64,000 nt of DNA from assembly GCA_950097015.1 (NCBI GenBank), contig CATNEN010000002.1, positions 5,425,001-5,489,000 of the forward strand, read 5' to 3'. The DNA is from Macrostomum hystrix (lineage: Eukaryota > Platyhelminthes > Macrostomidae). Position 1 is the stretch's first letter. Each line of letters starts with the position of its first letter. Positions 46,829 to 58,928 of this stretch are shown here, piece after piece. The notes below the pieces were generated by a model. That model worked only from the letters and a program-made list of their open reading frames with translations, was not told the DNA's origin and did no database searches. The position numbers and the translations under genes were made by a program.

Positions 46829-47429
46829 ATCTACCACTGCGCCCCAGCCATGTCCCTATTTTGTATCTGAAATGCCCAGTTATTTTATACTTTACCATTA
46901 AGCCGCTCTATATTCGTGTCTCAAACCCCATTTTATGCTATGGCTGGCCCCCTGTCATCCCCCTGGCAACTATGCAACTCACCTCTTTTATTCGATGCCA
47001 ATAAACAGCCCTCACAGTCGCGAAGGCATAGCAATTGTCCAAGCCAAGAGCTTTTTGATGCTGCATCCAAATAGAAAAAAAAACTACAAAACAAGCTTGT
47101 GATTTTTTTCCTAAGCATCGAACAAATCAAACGTAATTTTTTTTGTTCAGAAAATCAAATCAATTTCTTATATTAAACAATTCTTTCACTATAATATAAG
47201 CTATATTAATTGCAGTTTTTCACACCACCAATAATTGCTTCGAAATTCGAGACATCCCATTTAAACTGCTAAAATACATCCCCATTTCAATTTTGAGCCT
47301 CCATCGAAGTTTGACTTACTTTTTTTCAATATTCAACTACTCTACTCTAAGTAGAAATGCAAGTAAAAATTGCCTTTATAATTTCGGGCACACAAAAAAC
47401 TGCGCACCCATTGGAGCTCCATAAAAGTT
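46829..47429. other. AT-rich spacer, no gene seen
   Basis: Unique sequence with no recognised exon. It would be the downstream flank of the uncertain - strand frame at 47430-47693. Confidence 0.4.
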
Positions 47430-47693
47430 TTATTTGCTGTCCAACATCTGGGCAACAGATGCCTCAGAAGGCCTGCGAGCTCCTCCACCATAAAAATTAT
47501 TGAATTCTTCTAGCAATGGCCAAAGTGTTTTAATTATCTGCCCACGTTTTATCACCATTTTGTCTGCCTTCCTTGCCCGACATTTTAATGAGACCGGGCA
47601 CTCCACAGCCATAAATTCCCCTAATTTATTTCGTTTCCCGGGGCTGAAAAATCCCCCCATGCTCACCGATGTCACATCCCTATCCCATCTCAC
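47430..47693 (-). CDS. Unrecognised 87-residue open frame, possible terminal exon
   Basis: An open frame on the - strand ends ...NNFYGGGARRPSEASVAQML and three more residues, then TAA. The stop overlaps an AATAAA hexamer. The first part is lysine/arginine-rich (GKRNKLGEF, KCRARKADKM). I recognise no family. The Gly-Gly-Gly-Ala-Arg-Arg segment could suggest a processed peptide, but there is no signal peptide or repeated cleavage pattern. It could equally be a chance frame beside a minisatellite. Confidence 0.15.
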   Translation of the reverse strand: MRWDRDVTSVSMGGFFSPGKRNKLGEFMAVECPVSLKCRARKADKMVIKRGQIIKTLWPLLEEFNNFYGGGARRPSEASVAQMLDSK

Positions 47694-47900
47694 CCTCCTT
47701 CCTCATCTCACCCTCTCCTTCCTCATCTCACCCCTCCTTCCTCATCTCACCCTCTCCACCCTCATCTCACCCCTCCTTCCTCATCTCACCCCTACTTCCT
47801 CATCTCACCCTCCTTCCTCATCTCACCCTCCTTCCCCATCTCAACCTACCTCACGTCTTCACTCTCCTTCCTCATCTCTCCTCATCTCTAATCTCACCTG
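47675..47900. repeat. 18-bp CCTCATCTCACCCTCCTT minisatellite
   Basis: About 12 irregular pyrimidine-rich units of CCTCATCTCACCCTCCTT, ranging from 17 to 20 bp. Confidence 0.88.
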
Positions 47901-48482
47901 CTCACGGCGTCCTTAGCTCACCTTCACCCCTGCCCCAATTTCAATCGCATCCAATTCTTCAATCTCCCACCTACTCGGTGATTGTGAGACCATCTGTCTC
48001 AGTCCGTCCCACTCACATAATCACTCCCCTAATTCTCGGATCCCTGTATTCCGATCCTATTCCATTCCAATGTCCCCTCCACCACTCAATCCATCATTTT
48101 CCATTCCGGGCGCTCTCATTAAGTTGGCATTGAAAGCCAGTCAACTGTCTCTCCCCTGAGTCTCTCGTGAGTAAGTTTTTTTTGCCACCTCAGTTGGTTG
48201 CATCATAAACGCCAGGCAACCAAACAACACTGAGCGATGCTCTGATCTGATAGAACGCTGCTCAGATCAGGTTTCAGGTATTGAGCACGCCTGCTCATTA
48301 CCCATTCTGCTTGCGTGAACATGCCTTTTTTAAAGAAAAAAACTGAAATTATCGATCGTTAAGTGAAGCCTACACTTGCCAGCTGCCTGTCACAGCACTG
48401 TTTTGTTATCTTTTTATATTAATAATTAATTATTAATCTCACAAATCTTTTGCATCAATACATCGATATTTTTTCTACTGAT
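47901..48482. other. Unique spacer, no gene seen
   Basis: No exon, RNA gene or mobile element recognised. Confidence 0.5.
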
Positions 48483-49930
48483 CTCTTATCTCACCTCTCT
48501 TCCCTTCTATCTCACCTCTTCTCTCCTGTCTCTTCCCTTCTATCTTAACTCTCTTCTCTCCCATCTCACCTCTCTTCTCTCCTATCTCACCTATTCTCTC
48601 ATATCTCACCCTTTTCTCTCCTATCTCACCTCTCTTCTCTGATATCTCACCCTCTTCTCTCCTATCTCACCTCTCTTCTCTCCTATCTCACCTCTTCTCT
48701 CCTATCTCACCTCTTCTCTCCTATCTCACCTCTTCTCTCCTATCTCACCTCTTCTCTCCTATCTCACCCTGTTCTCTCCTATCTCACCTCTTCTCTCCTA
48801 CCTCACCCTCGACTCTCCTATCTCACCTCTTCTCTCCTACCTCACTTCTCTTCTCTCCTATCTCACCTCTCTTCTCTCCTATCTCACCTCTCTTCTCTCC
48901 TACCTCACCCTCTTCTATCCTATCTCACCTCTTCTCTCCTACCTCACACTCTTCTATCCTATCTCACCTCTTCTCTCCTACCTCACCCTCTTTTATCCTA
49001 CCTCACCCTCTTCTCTCCTATCTCACCTCTCTTCTCTCCTATCTCACCTCTTCTCTCCTATCTCACCTCTTCTCTCCTATCTCACCCTCTTCTCTCCTAC
49101 CTCACCCTCTTCTCTCCTATCTCACTTCTCTTCTCTCCTATCTCACCTCTCTTCTCTCCTATCTCACCTCTCTTCTCTCCTACCTCACCCTCTTCTATCC
49201 TATCTCACCTCTTCTCTCCTACCTCACACTCTTCTATCCTATCTCACCTCTTCTCTCCTACCTCACCCTCTTTTATCCTACCTCACACTCTTCTATCCTA
49301 TCTCACCTCTTCTCTCCTACCTCACCCTCTTTTATCCTACCTCACCCTCTTCTATCCTATCTCACCTCTTCTCACCTATCTCACCCTCTTCTCTCCTATC
49401 TCACCTCTCTTCTCTCCTATCTCACCTCTTCTCTGATATCTCACCCTCTTCTCTCCTATCTCACCTCTCTTCTCTCCTATCTCACCTCTCTTCTCTCCTA
49501 TCTCACCTCCTCTCTCCTATCTCACCTCTTCTCTCCTATCTCACCTCTCTTCTCTCCTATCTCACCTCTCTTCTCTCCTATCTCACCTCTTCTCTCCTAT
49601 CTCACCTCTTCTATCCTATCTCACCTCTTCTCTCCTACCTCACCCTCTTCTATCCTACCTCACCCTCTTCTCTCCTATCTCACCTCTCTTCTCTCCTATC
49701 TCACCTCTCTTCTCTCCTATCTCACCTCTCTTCTCTCCTATCTCACCTCTTCTCTCCTATCTCACCTCTTCTCTCCTATCTCACCTCTTATCTCCTATCT
49801 CACCTCTCTTCTCTCCTATCTCACCTCTCTTCTCTCCTATCTCACCTCTTCTCTCCTATCTCACCTCTTCTCTCCTATCTCACCTCTCTTCTCTCCTATC
49901 TCACCTCTCTTCTCTCCTATCTCACCTCTG
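48483..49930. repeat. 1.45-kb 19/21-bp minisatellite
   Basis: About 73 units of CTCTTCTCTCCTATCTCAC (19 bp), interspersed with 21-bp units that have an extra CT and with CTACCTCAC, TTCTATCC and GATATC variants. A block containing ACCTCACACTCTTCTATCC repeats about 300 bp apart (near 48940 and 49220), showing duplication of multi-unit segments. Confidence 0.96.
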
Positions 49931-51421
49931 TTCTCTACTCTGGGTGTTATTTCTAGCATTAAACCAGACCAGACCTGCTAACAATGGCACTTCTGTCAAC
50001 AGAAAGCTGTCAATTTTTTTTCTACGAGTTTAAACAAACTGAGGACAAAATCGATCGTTACGCAATCTAGACTGGGTTGTCAGTGAGAAATTGAGTGTGA
50101 AATTGGCCTGATTAAACCCATTGAAAAGCCTGATTAACAAAGCAACAAAGGGCTGTGAAGAATTTAGAATAACTTTGTTTTACTTCCACTCAGTGACCTT
50201 GAAAGAGAAGGGCTTTAGATGAAATGAAATGAAATCTAGCGTCGATAATTGTGACACCCACCTTAAGCATATTGAGCAGTGTTTGAGTTGCTTAAGTCAC
50301 CAAGGCGAGGCAGGTGGATATATAATTCTTATTATCGATTGCTAAGCTTGAAAATCTTTTCAACTGTCAACGATTTCGTTTAAGTTTATGCAGATAGGAA
50401 AGTGATAAATAATCATTTAGACTACTTACTAATTCCATTTGTCAGTAGCAATACTTGACTTTTTTACTTTAAATTAAAAAAAACGAAATAGTGATAAAAG
50501 TTTACAGTATATTTGTGCAATTATAAAATGAAACTGAATGTTAAGACAATTAATTTTCATGAGGCTTGTCCTACGGTTACACCGCTTTTTTGTTATAGAA
50601 ACAGAACGAGAACACTAGACAAATAATAGAAGTCGTTTTTGTTTATTTAGTTAACTAATCTGAGTATTTACTAGTATAAGTAGTATTTTGTCGCTGTTTA
50701 AAATCAAGCATTTTTTCTTCTTAATTGTGCGAAAAATCTTTGTTAATCATAACTCGTGAAAAAGAGGTTAGCTCGTACATTAAATACAGCTTTAAATACA
50801 TTAAATACAGCTTTAAATACATTAAATACAGCTTTAAATATATTAAATACAGCTTTTTTATTTCTTTAATCTTAACTATATTTCAAATATCATTTACTTA
50901 ATCGACATTAAGTTTGCAGTAAAAACAAACAAAATTAAATCCAGTAAAAATTGTATTAAACAACACAGTTGGAAACAAACTAATAAACTATATACTACTG
51001 TTAGCTTACGAACCAGTTTTTACAAGTAGTATAGTCAGAGTGAGAGTATATTGTCTATTCTATAAATCCACTTTGAAAAAAAACAAATAAAAAACTCGAG
51101 ACAATTTTACAGAATTTCAAGTTAAATCTTCCCAATCTGTTGTTTATTTTCAGGGCAATGCCAATCTCAGAGTATTTCAGAATCTAAATTTAACTATCAG
51201 CACGAAATCTAATAACTAATTTAACATCTTATATTTCAACCGGCTCATTTTAACATTTTAACAGACTGATATTAAGATATTATAGATAAAAGATATTATA
51301 CTGACGCATTTTTATGTTCAAAATGGCAAATTTAGATTTTTAAAAAGCAAATAAAAACATATTTTTTTTAAGTTACAAATTTTAAAATTCAAATTGACAC
51401 ATTTTTGTATTTAAATAATTT
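49931..51421. other. AT-rich region between MRL and CFAP210
   Basis: No gene recognised. Four 21-bp copies containing AAATACAGCTTTAAATACAT lie at 50785-50855. On the - strand, AATAAA at 51422-51427 (TTTATT on +) is a plausible poly(A) signal for CFAP210, about 185 bp after its stop. Confidence 0.5.
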
Positions 51422-51609
51422 TTTATTCTGTCAAAGCAAAACTACACCAAAGCAGAAGTCCCTAAAAGTTGATGCCACAGTTAGCTAATGCGAAGTCACT
51501 CGCATGTTTTGAAACCGACAAAATAGTTAATAACAAAATAACAGATTTTGCAAAATGGCGTCAAAACTTCCGGATTGTTTTTTTCCGTGAATCGTCTCCG
51601 ACCGAGTCG

Positions 51610-54600
51610 CTACCAGACCATGCCAAGGTTCTTCTGCGTGCCGCCGACCGGGTCCGGACCGGCCTGTCCGGCTTTGACCGCCGTTGCCGAGTTTCGCCGA
51701 AAATTCGGCAGCTGAACCGCCCGCTGGTCGGCCGTCTGGTAGGAGGGCCGGATGCCGCCGCGGCCTGGCAGCTGCGGGCCGAGGCCGCCGCCCGCGCCTG
51801 CTTTGGCAGCCCTCCGCAATGGCAGCGTGTTGCGCCCGCCGCGCTCGCAATGGTCGATGACCTTGGAGGCGTAGGACTGGCGGAGGGGGTGGGCGGTTTG
51901 TTTATTGGAGATCCTATATGGCATTTTTGCCTTCCATCCTAAATGGCATCCCAATCTAAAAATGGCATCCAAATCTAACAATGGCATCCCAATCTGAAAA
52001 TGGCATCCCAATCTAAAATATGGCATCCCAATCTAAAAATGGCGTCTCAATCTAGAAATGGCATCTCAATCTAAAAACGGCATCTCAATCTAACAATGGC
52101 ATCCCAATCTGAAAATGGCATCCCAATCTGAAAATGGCATCCCAATCTGAAAATTGCATCCAAATCTAAAAACGGCATCTCAATCTGAAAATGGCATCAC
52201 AATCTAAAAATGGCATCCCAATCTGAAAATGGCATCCCAATCTGAAAATGGCATCCCAATCTGAAAATGGCATCCCAATCTGAAAATGGCATCCCAATCT
52301 GAAAATGGCATCCCAATCTGAAAATGGCATCCCAATCTCACGATGGCACCTAAGTATAAAATTGCACCCAAAACTTCAAAATGGCAGCCAACCCCAGCCA
52401 GCCTCACCTGGAACTGCTCCTCCTCCTGCTCAAGGAGGTGCAGATTGGCGGCCTCGTACTCCAGCTCGGCCTGGCGGGCCCGCTGAGCCTGACTGTCCCT
52501 CTCGGCGGCCTGGCTTGCCAGCAGCTCGGCGAGGCGGCGTTCCTCGGCCAGCTTGGCCTGGGCGCGCTGGCGCTCCCGCTGCTGGAACAGCTCGTCAGCT
52601 TCGCGACGGGCGCGCACCTGGCGAGAGAATGGGGACCGATTTTATGGGATTTTGAAGATTGACTGATAGGGTGTTAGACATTGCTGACAGGGTGTTAGAC
52701 CTTGCTGACAGGGTGTTAGACCTTGCTGACAGGGTGTTAGATATTGTTGACAGGGTGTTAGATATTGTTGACAGGGTGTTAGAAATTGATGAAAGGGTGT
52801 TAGAAATTGCTGACGGGTGTTAGGCGTTGCTGACAGGGTGTTAGATATTGTTGACAGGGTTTTAGATATTGCTGACGGGTGTTAGACATTGCTGACAGGG
52901 TTTTAGAGAGTTGTCGACAATGTGAATAACACCCAGCAGACATCCTCACCATCTCCAAGTCGCGCTGTTTCTGATCGGCCGCCTCGGCTGCGCGGCGACG
53001 TCCCTGATCCTCCCGGTGATGGGCGATGCTCTCCTGCATCGCCTGACGCTGGCGCCGCTTCGAGTCCTCCTCGTTCACAAGCTTCTCTTCGCGCTCCTGT
53101 TCGATGGGATGATTCACAGTGTCTAACAGATAAACCCAGCTGTCTAACAGGTGAACCCAGCTGTCTAACAGGTGAACCCAGCTGTCTAACAGGTGAACCC
53201 AGCTGTCTAACAGGTGAACCCAGCTGTCTAACAGGTGAACCCAGCTGTCTAACAGGTGAACCCAGCTGTCTAACAGGTGAACCCAGCTGTCTAACAGGTG
53301 AACCCAGCTGTCTAACAGGTGAACCCAGCTGTCTAACAGGTGAACCCAGCTGTCTAACAGGTGAACCCAGCTGTCTAACAGGTGAACCCAGTTGTCTAAC
53401 AGGTGAACCCAGCTGTCTAACAGGTGAACCCAGCTGTCTAACAGGTGAACCCAGCTGTCTAGCAGGTGAACCCAGCTGTCTAACAGGTGAACCCAGCTGT
53501 CTAGCAGGTGAACCCAGGTGCCCACCTGCACAGCATTGTACAGCCGCTCCTCTTCGTCGCTCTTTTTCGCAGCCAGCTCGGCTGCCAGGCGCTCCTTGAT
53601 GCGGTTGAGGTTGCGCTGCTTCTCCTCGTGAATCTCGCGCTCCTTCTCAGCCCGCAGCCGCATCATCTTCTTCTTGGCGGCGGCGAACACCCGGCAGTCT
53701 TCGTCCTCCTCTTCGTCTAGCAGCTTCTGGACCTCCTTCATGCGGCGAACGTCGGCGATCTGCTTCAGGTTGTCGTGCATCAGCTCTCGCTGCTCCTGCT
53801 TGGCGATCTGGTCGAGGCGTTTTCGCTCCAGGGCGTTGGCCACCGCCAGCCGACGCAGCTCCAGGCCCTCCTCGTCCTCCAGCTGCCCTTCGCGGCTCTG
53901 GTGCTCCCGGTGCTGGCGGATCTGCTCCTGCTGGTAGCCGGCGCACTCGTGCCGCTTGCGAATGCGTTCAGCAGCCTCTTCCTGGTCGCGCCGAATCGCT
54001 GCGGAGAGATTGTGTGGCGGTAGTTGAAGTTTTCAGTGGAATCTCTGCAGTTACAGACCGAGAGGTCGGGAGTTCGAACCGACATAGTGCTTCAACTCAA
54101 CCAGCTGTAAAATGGGTACATGGGTGCCTGGGTACATGTAATGCATCTGGCCCAACTGGGGCATAAATTATTTTTTCCTTCTCTATTCCTCTGATCCAAG
54201 GTCATTTTCAGGGAATCCTTTGATCCAAGGTCCTTGGCGGAGAATCCTCTGATCCAAGGTCATTTGCGGAGAATCCTCGGATCCAAGGTCATTTGCGGGG
54301 AATCCTCTGATCCAAGGTCATTTGCGGAGAATCCTCTGATCCAATGTCATTTGCGGGGAATCCTTGGATCCAAGGTCATTTGCGGAGAATCCTTTCATCC
54401 AAGGTCATTTTCAGGGAATCCTTTGATCCAAGGTCCTTGGCGGAGAATCCTCTGATCCAATGTCATTTGCGGGGAATCCTCGGATCCAAGGTCATTTGCG
54501 GAGAAGGGATTATTAGGGAATCCTCTAATCCAAGGTCATTGCAGAGTATCGAGGTCTTTTGCGGGGAATCCTTTCGGACACACGGTAGATTTCTAGGCAA

Positions 54601-57600
54601 ATTCTCGAATTCCAATGTCTAACGCGACTCAGCTCACCATCCTCGTGCTCCTTGTGCCAGATCTCAAGATACTTCTGATCCTGGCCCTGATTGGCTCGGG
54701 CCCGCAGCTTATTCAGCTCAATCTGAGCCTCGCGCTCTTTGAGAACCTCGGTGAGTCGGAGTGCGCTCTGTGGGCGAAGTTGTTTTTTATTCGGAATGCA
54801 TCTTGTAATTATTAGAAATTATTAGGTTGCTTTTTCAAACTCACGTGGAAGTTCTTGACCCTGTCGGTCTGGTAGTACTGCTGCACCTTGGCCTTCTCCA
54901 GAATCTCTTTGCGATGCTCGGCAGCCAGTCGGGCCTCCTCGATGTCCAGCGCCTTCTTTTCCTCCTCCTCCTTGGCCAGGCGGCGGTTTCGCTCGTCAAG
55001 CTTCTTCTGCCGAGCTCCCTGCGCGAGAATTTTACCATAGACAGTAGGTAGAGGGATTAAGTTTGACTGGAAGATCTGAATTTAGAACGAATATTTGGAT
55101 AATAGGAGTCTATTTAACACTAAAAATATACGATCCAAGGTCGTTTTCGGGAAACACCTTCGATCCAAGGTCATTTTCAGGAAATACCTTCAATCCAAGG
55201 TCATTTTCGGGAAACACCTTCGATCCAAGGTCATTTTCGGGAAACACCTTCGATCCAAGGTCATTTTCGGGAAATGCCATTGACAGTTCGTCTGTTAGGC
55301 TTGGTGTGGATTGACAGAAAAAAACAGACTGGCAGACAGACAGAGAAACAGGAAAACAGGGAGACAAATATTATAGGAGTGAATCCTATAGGACAAACTT
55401 TCCATGTGAATGTGCAAATTTGGAATTTTTTGACGCCGACAGATACAAAACAAAAAATATAATATATTCAATATTTGTTGTAGAGGTCAAGGCGAGACAA
55501 AAATGCATTTTTGCTTATTCACAATAATAAGAATTTAAAGCACTCTGGGTATGAATTCTTGATAGCGAAATTGTTGTTCAATTATGCAATTTCCGAAGTC
55601 AAAATAATCGAAATAGTATCATTTCACTTACTTCAGTTTCCTGAAATTTACAAAAAGTTATATTGAGAACTGCAATTACCGGAAAATATAAAATCTAGAA
55701 TGACTTAAGGAATTAAAATTAGAAAACGGGGAAGATGCTGATCACTCTAAATTAGAAAACTGGATAAGGCGGATCCCTCTAAATTAGAAAACTGGGTGAG
55801 GCTGATCCCTCTAAATTAGAAAACTGGGTGAGGCTGATCACTCTAAATTAGAAAACTGGGTGGGGCGGATCACTTTAAATTAGAAAACTGGGTGAGGCGG
55901 ATCCCTCTAAATTAGAAAACTGGGTGAGGCTGATCCCTCTAAATTAGAAAACTGGGTGGGGCGGATCACTCTAAATTAGAAAACTGGATAAGGCGGATCC
56001 CTCTAAATTAGAAAACTGGATAAGGCGGATCCCTCTAAATTAGAAAACTGGATGAGGCGGATCCCTCTAAATTAGAAAACTGGGTGAGGCTGATCCCTCT
56101 AAATTAGAAAACTGGGTGAGGCGGATCACTTTAAATTAGAAAACTGGATGAGGCGGATCACTCTAAATTAGAAAACTGGGTGGGGCGGATCACTCTAAAT
56201 TAGAAAACTGGATAAGGCGGATCCCTCTAACTTAGAAAACTGGATAAGGCGGATCCCTCTAAATTAGAAAACTGGATAAGGCGGATCCCTCTAAATTAGA
56301 AAACTGGGTGAGGCTGATCCCTCTAAATTAGAAAACTGGGTGGGGCGGATCACTTTAAATTAGAAAACTGGGTGAGGCTGATCACTCTAAATTAGAAAAC
56401 TGGGTGGGGCGGATCACTTTAAATTAGAAAACTGGGTGAGGCTGATCACTCTAAATTAGAAAACTGGGTGAGGCGGATCACTCTAAATTAGAAAACTGGG
56501 TGAGGCGGATCACTCTAAATTAGAAAACTGGGTGAGGCGGATCACTCTAAATTAGAAAACTAGGTGAGGCTGATCACTCTAAATTAGAAAACTGGATGAG
56601 GCGGATCACTCTAAATTAGAAAACTGGGTGAGGCTGATCACTCTAAATTAGAAAACTGGATAAGGCGGATCCCTCTAAATTAGAAAACTGGATAAGGCGG
56701 ATCCCTCTAAATTAGAAAACTGGGTGAGGCTGATCCCTCTAAATTAGAAAACTGGGTGGGGCGGATCACTTTAAATTAGAAAACTGGGTGAGGCGGATCA
56801 CTCTAAATTAGAAAACTGGGTGAGGCTGATCACTCTAAATTAGAAAACTGGGTGAGGCTGATCCCTCTAAATTAGAAAACTGGGTGAGGCTGATCCCTCT
56901 AAATTAGAAAACTGGGTGGGGCGGATCACTTTAAATTAGAAAACTGGGTGAGGCTGATCACTCTAAATTAGAAAACTGGGTGAGGCGGATCACTCTAAAT
57001 TAGAAAACTGGGTGAGGCGGATCACTCTAAATTAGAAAACTGGATGAGGCGGATCACTCTAAATTAGAAAACTAGGTGAGGCTGATCACTCTAAATTAGA
57101 AAACTGGATGAGGCGGATCACTCTAAATTAGAAAACTGGGTGAGGCTGATCACTCTAAATTAGAAAACTGGGTGAGGCTGATCACTCTAAATTAGAAAAC
57201 TGGGTGAGGCGGATCACTCTAAATTAGAAAACTGGATGAGGCGGATCACTCTAAATTAGAAAACTGGGTGAGGCTGATCAATCCAATTTAGAAAACTGGA
57301 TGAGGCGGATCACTCTAAATTAGAAAACTGGATGAGGCGGATCACTCTAAATTAGAAAACTGGGTGAGGCTGATCACTCTAAATTAGAAAACTGGGTGAG
57401 GCTGATCACTCTAAATTAGAAAACTGGGTGAGGCGGATCACTCTAAATTAGAAAACTGGGTGAGGCTGATCACTCTAAATTAGAAAACTGGGTGAGGCGG
57501 ATCACTCTAAATTAGAAAACTGGATGAGGCGGATCACTCTAAATTAGAAAACTGGGTGAGGCGGATCACTCTAAATTAGAAAACTGGGTGAGGCGGATCA

Positions 57601-58928
57601 CTCTAAATTAGAAAACTGGATGAGGCGGATCACTCTAAATTAGAAAACTGGGTGAGGCGGATCACTCTAAATTAGAAAACTGGGTGAGGCGGATCACTCT
57701 AAATTAGAAAACTGGGTGAGGCGGATCACTCTAAATTAGAAAACTGGATGAGGCGGATCACTCTAAATTAGAAAACTGGGTGGGGCTGATCAATCTAATT
57801 TAGAAAACAGGATGAGGCGGATCACTCTAAATTAGAAAACTGGGTGAGGCTGATCAATCTAAATTAGAAAACAGGATGAGGCTGATCACTCAAATTAGAA
57901 AACTAGGTGAGGGGCGGGTCACTCTAATTTAGAAAACTAGGTGAGGAGCGGGTCACTCTGTATCAAAAAGCCGCAGAGTACAGGGCCCTGAGCACAAGGT
58001 ATGCTCACTCACCAGCAGAGTGTTGTCCCAGCCCTCGATAAGTTTCCTGCTGCGTTCCTTGAGTTCCGCGCGCTCTTGTCGCGCCTGTTTTGCCGCCTCC
58101 TCTTCGATCTCGCGGCGGTGCAGCTGGCGGGTGATCCGGCTCCAGTCCTCTCCCGTGAGCACTGTGACATTGCGCAAATCGGTCTGCTGATTGCCGACGA
58201 CAAATTCGCGCTGCGCCCCCGGCTCGCCTGAGTGTGCAAAATATCAAGAGGGCTAATTGTACCTGAAATATTTTTTCCTAGCCATTTCATAGCTTCTTAA
58301 AAAGTAAAAAAAGTAAAAAAAGAACAAATATTTTCTTCAATTTTAACTGCAAAATTTGCCTTTTTACTAAACAAACCTCAAGCTTCTAACATTAACTAAT
58401 GAATAGACAATAATTAGTTAAGTTGCCCAAATCCTACATAGCAGTTTTTTTTTCAAAAAGTTCTCGTCGGTGTTTTGATTGAAAATGTGAAAACATTGTG
58501 CAGTTCATAAGCAGTCGTTTTAAAAAATCATACAAACAAATTAGTAATTTTTTATACTATTTTTTTTCGAAGGGACACCTTAAGTATTTACATTTATATT
58601 GTCAGTTTCATATACCGTGATACTATTTAACGCAGTTATCTTAATCGACCTAACAAAACTGAAAAGAAGCTTGTGCCCAAACATCTATCAAATTATACGA
58701 AACCACTTAGAAACGAAAACTACCAGCAAGCGAGCTACAGTACAGGGAATCAAGATGATAAGCAATAGGAGCAAACATAATGTTAAAAATTCCATTTATG
58801 ACTATACTATATTGAGCATTAACTTGTCCTCCCAAAGAATAAAAAAACAACTAGAAATGCAGCTCCATTTATTTTAACTCACGCTTCTGTCCACTTCTTC
58901 GACCGTGTTGAATAGTTGCAGAAGCCAT
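51610..58928 (-). CDS. CFAP210: CFAP210 (CCDC173), ciliary microtubule inner protein, 553 aa
   Basis: Eight exons in - strand order: 58928-58883, 58227-58013, 55018-54845, 54767-54638, 53998-53526, 53096-52950, 52617-52408, 51876-51610. The coding length is 1662 bp and every junction is phase-consistent. CFAP210 lies inside axonemal doublet microtubules and is almost wholly coiled coil of the trichohyalin-plectin homology type. The start MASATIQHGRRSGQKR leads to VTVLTGEDWSRITRQL. Glu/Arg/Lys-rich helix fills about residues 40-470. Recognisable family segments are KKALDIEEARLAAEHRKEIL, SALRLTEVLKEREAQIELNK and IKERLAAELAAKK. The C-terminus carries GGLGPQLPGRGGIRPSYQ and LPNFR, as family members do, and ends NLGMVW. 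The length is close to that of vertebrate CFAP210 as I recall it. A possible alternative upstream exon (MNKCT, donor GTAAGC at 59199-59198) could instead be 5' UTR. Introns 2 and 4-7 contain minisatellites. Confidence 0.9.
51945..52350. repeat. 19-bp minisatellite in CFAP210 intron 7
   Basis: About 21 units of GGCATCCCAATCTGAAAAT, with CTAAAAAT, CTCAATCTA and CAAATCTA variants. It fills most of the 531-bp intron. The - strand reads through it as GCHFQIGMPFSDWDAI-type repeats, but family similarity ends at the exon 7 donor (52408). Confidence 0.95.
52665..52915. repeat. 21-bp minisatellite in CFAP210 intron 6
   Basis: About 12 units of 21 bp containing GCTGACAGGGTGTTAGACCT, with ATATTGTT and AAATTGAT variants, inside a 332-bp intron. 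Confidence 0.95.
53128..53515. repeat. 21-bp, frame-preserving minisatellite in CFAP210 intron 5
   Basis: About 18 near-identical units of 21 bp containing CTGTCTAACAGGTGAACCCA. On the coding (-) strand they read as WVHLLDS repeats with no stop, in the frame of exon 5. The whole 429-bp intron is a multiple of three and stays open into exon 6. The flanking donor (CAG|GTGGGC) and acceptor (ATCGAACAG) are good, so I call it an intron. Confidence 0.95.
54050..54170 (+). mobile_element. SINE fragment in CFAP210 intron 4
   Basis: A B-box-like GGTCGGGAGTTCGAACCGAC (54063-54082) matches the B-box region of the SINE at 17.94 kb. It is followed by CAACCAGCTGTAAAATGGGT and ACTGGGGCATAAA, which look like SINE-body and tail sequence. 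The 5' part of the tRNA-like head is weak. Confidence 0.55.
54195..54570. repeat. About 29-bp minisatellite in CFAP210 intron 4
   Basis: About 12 units of roughly 29 bp with GATCCAAGGTCATTTGCGG and GAATCCTCT, and a CCTTGGCGG variant. It shares its core with the array at 55.13-55.28 kb in intron 2 of the same gene. Confidence 0.94.
55125..55275. repeat. 30-bp minisatellite in CFAP210 intron 2
   Basis: Five units of about 30 bp containing GATCCAAGGTCATTTTCGGG then AAACACCTTC. The GATCCAAGGTCATTT core is the same as in the intron 4 array, on the other side of exons 3 and 4. Confidence 0.94.
55724..57955. repeat. 2.2-kb 32-bp minisatellite in CFAP210 intron 2, about 70 copies
   Basis: Units of 32 bp containing AAATTAGAAAACTGGGTGAG followed by GCGGATCACTCT. 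Variants GGATAAGG, GGTGGGG, GCTGATC and GATCCCT recur in the same order, showing multi-unit duplication. The array ends about 57 bp from exon 2. Confidence 0.97.

Noticed and set aside
46820-47004. Possible MRL terminal exon after CATCCCTCAG
   Set aside because: The downstream frame (PLRPSHVPILYLKCP...) has no similarity to the family. The exon at 45496 fits better and ends in a stop.
54050-54090. A tRNA gene suggested by GGTCGGGAGTTCGAACC
   Set aside because: No complete cloverleaf or acceptor stem can be formed. It is better explained as a SINE fragment sharing the sequence at 17.94 kb.
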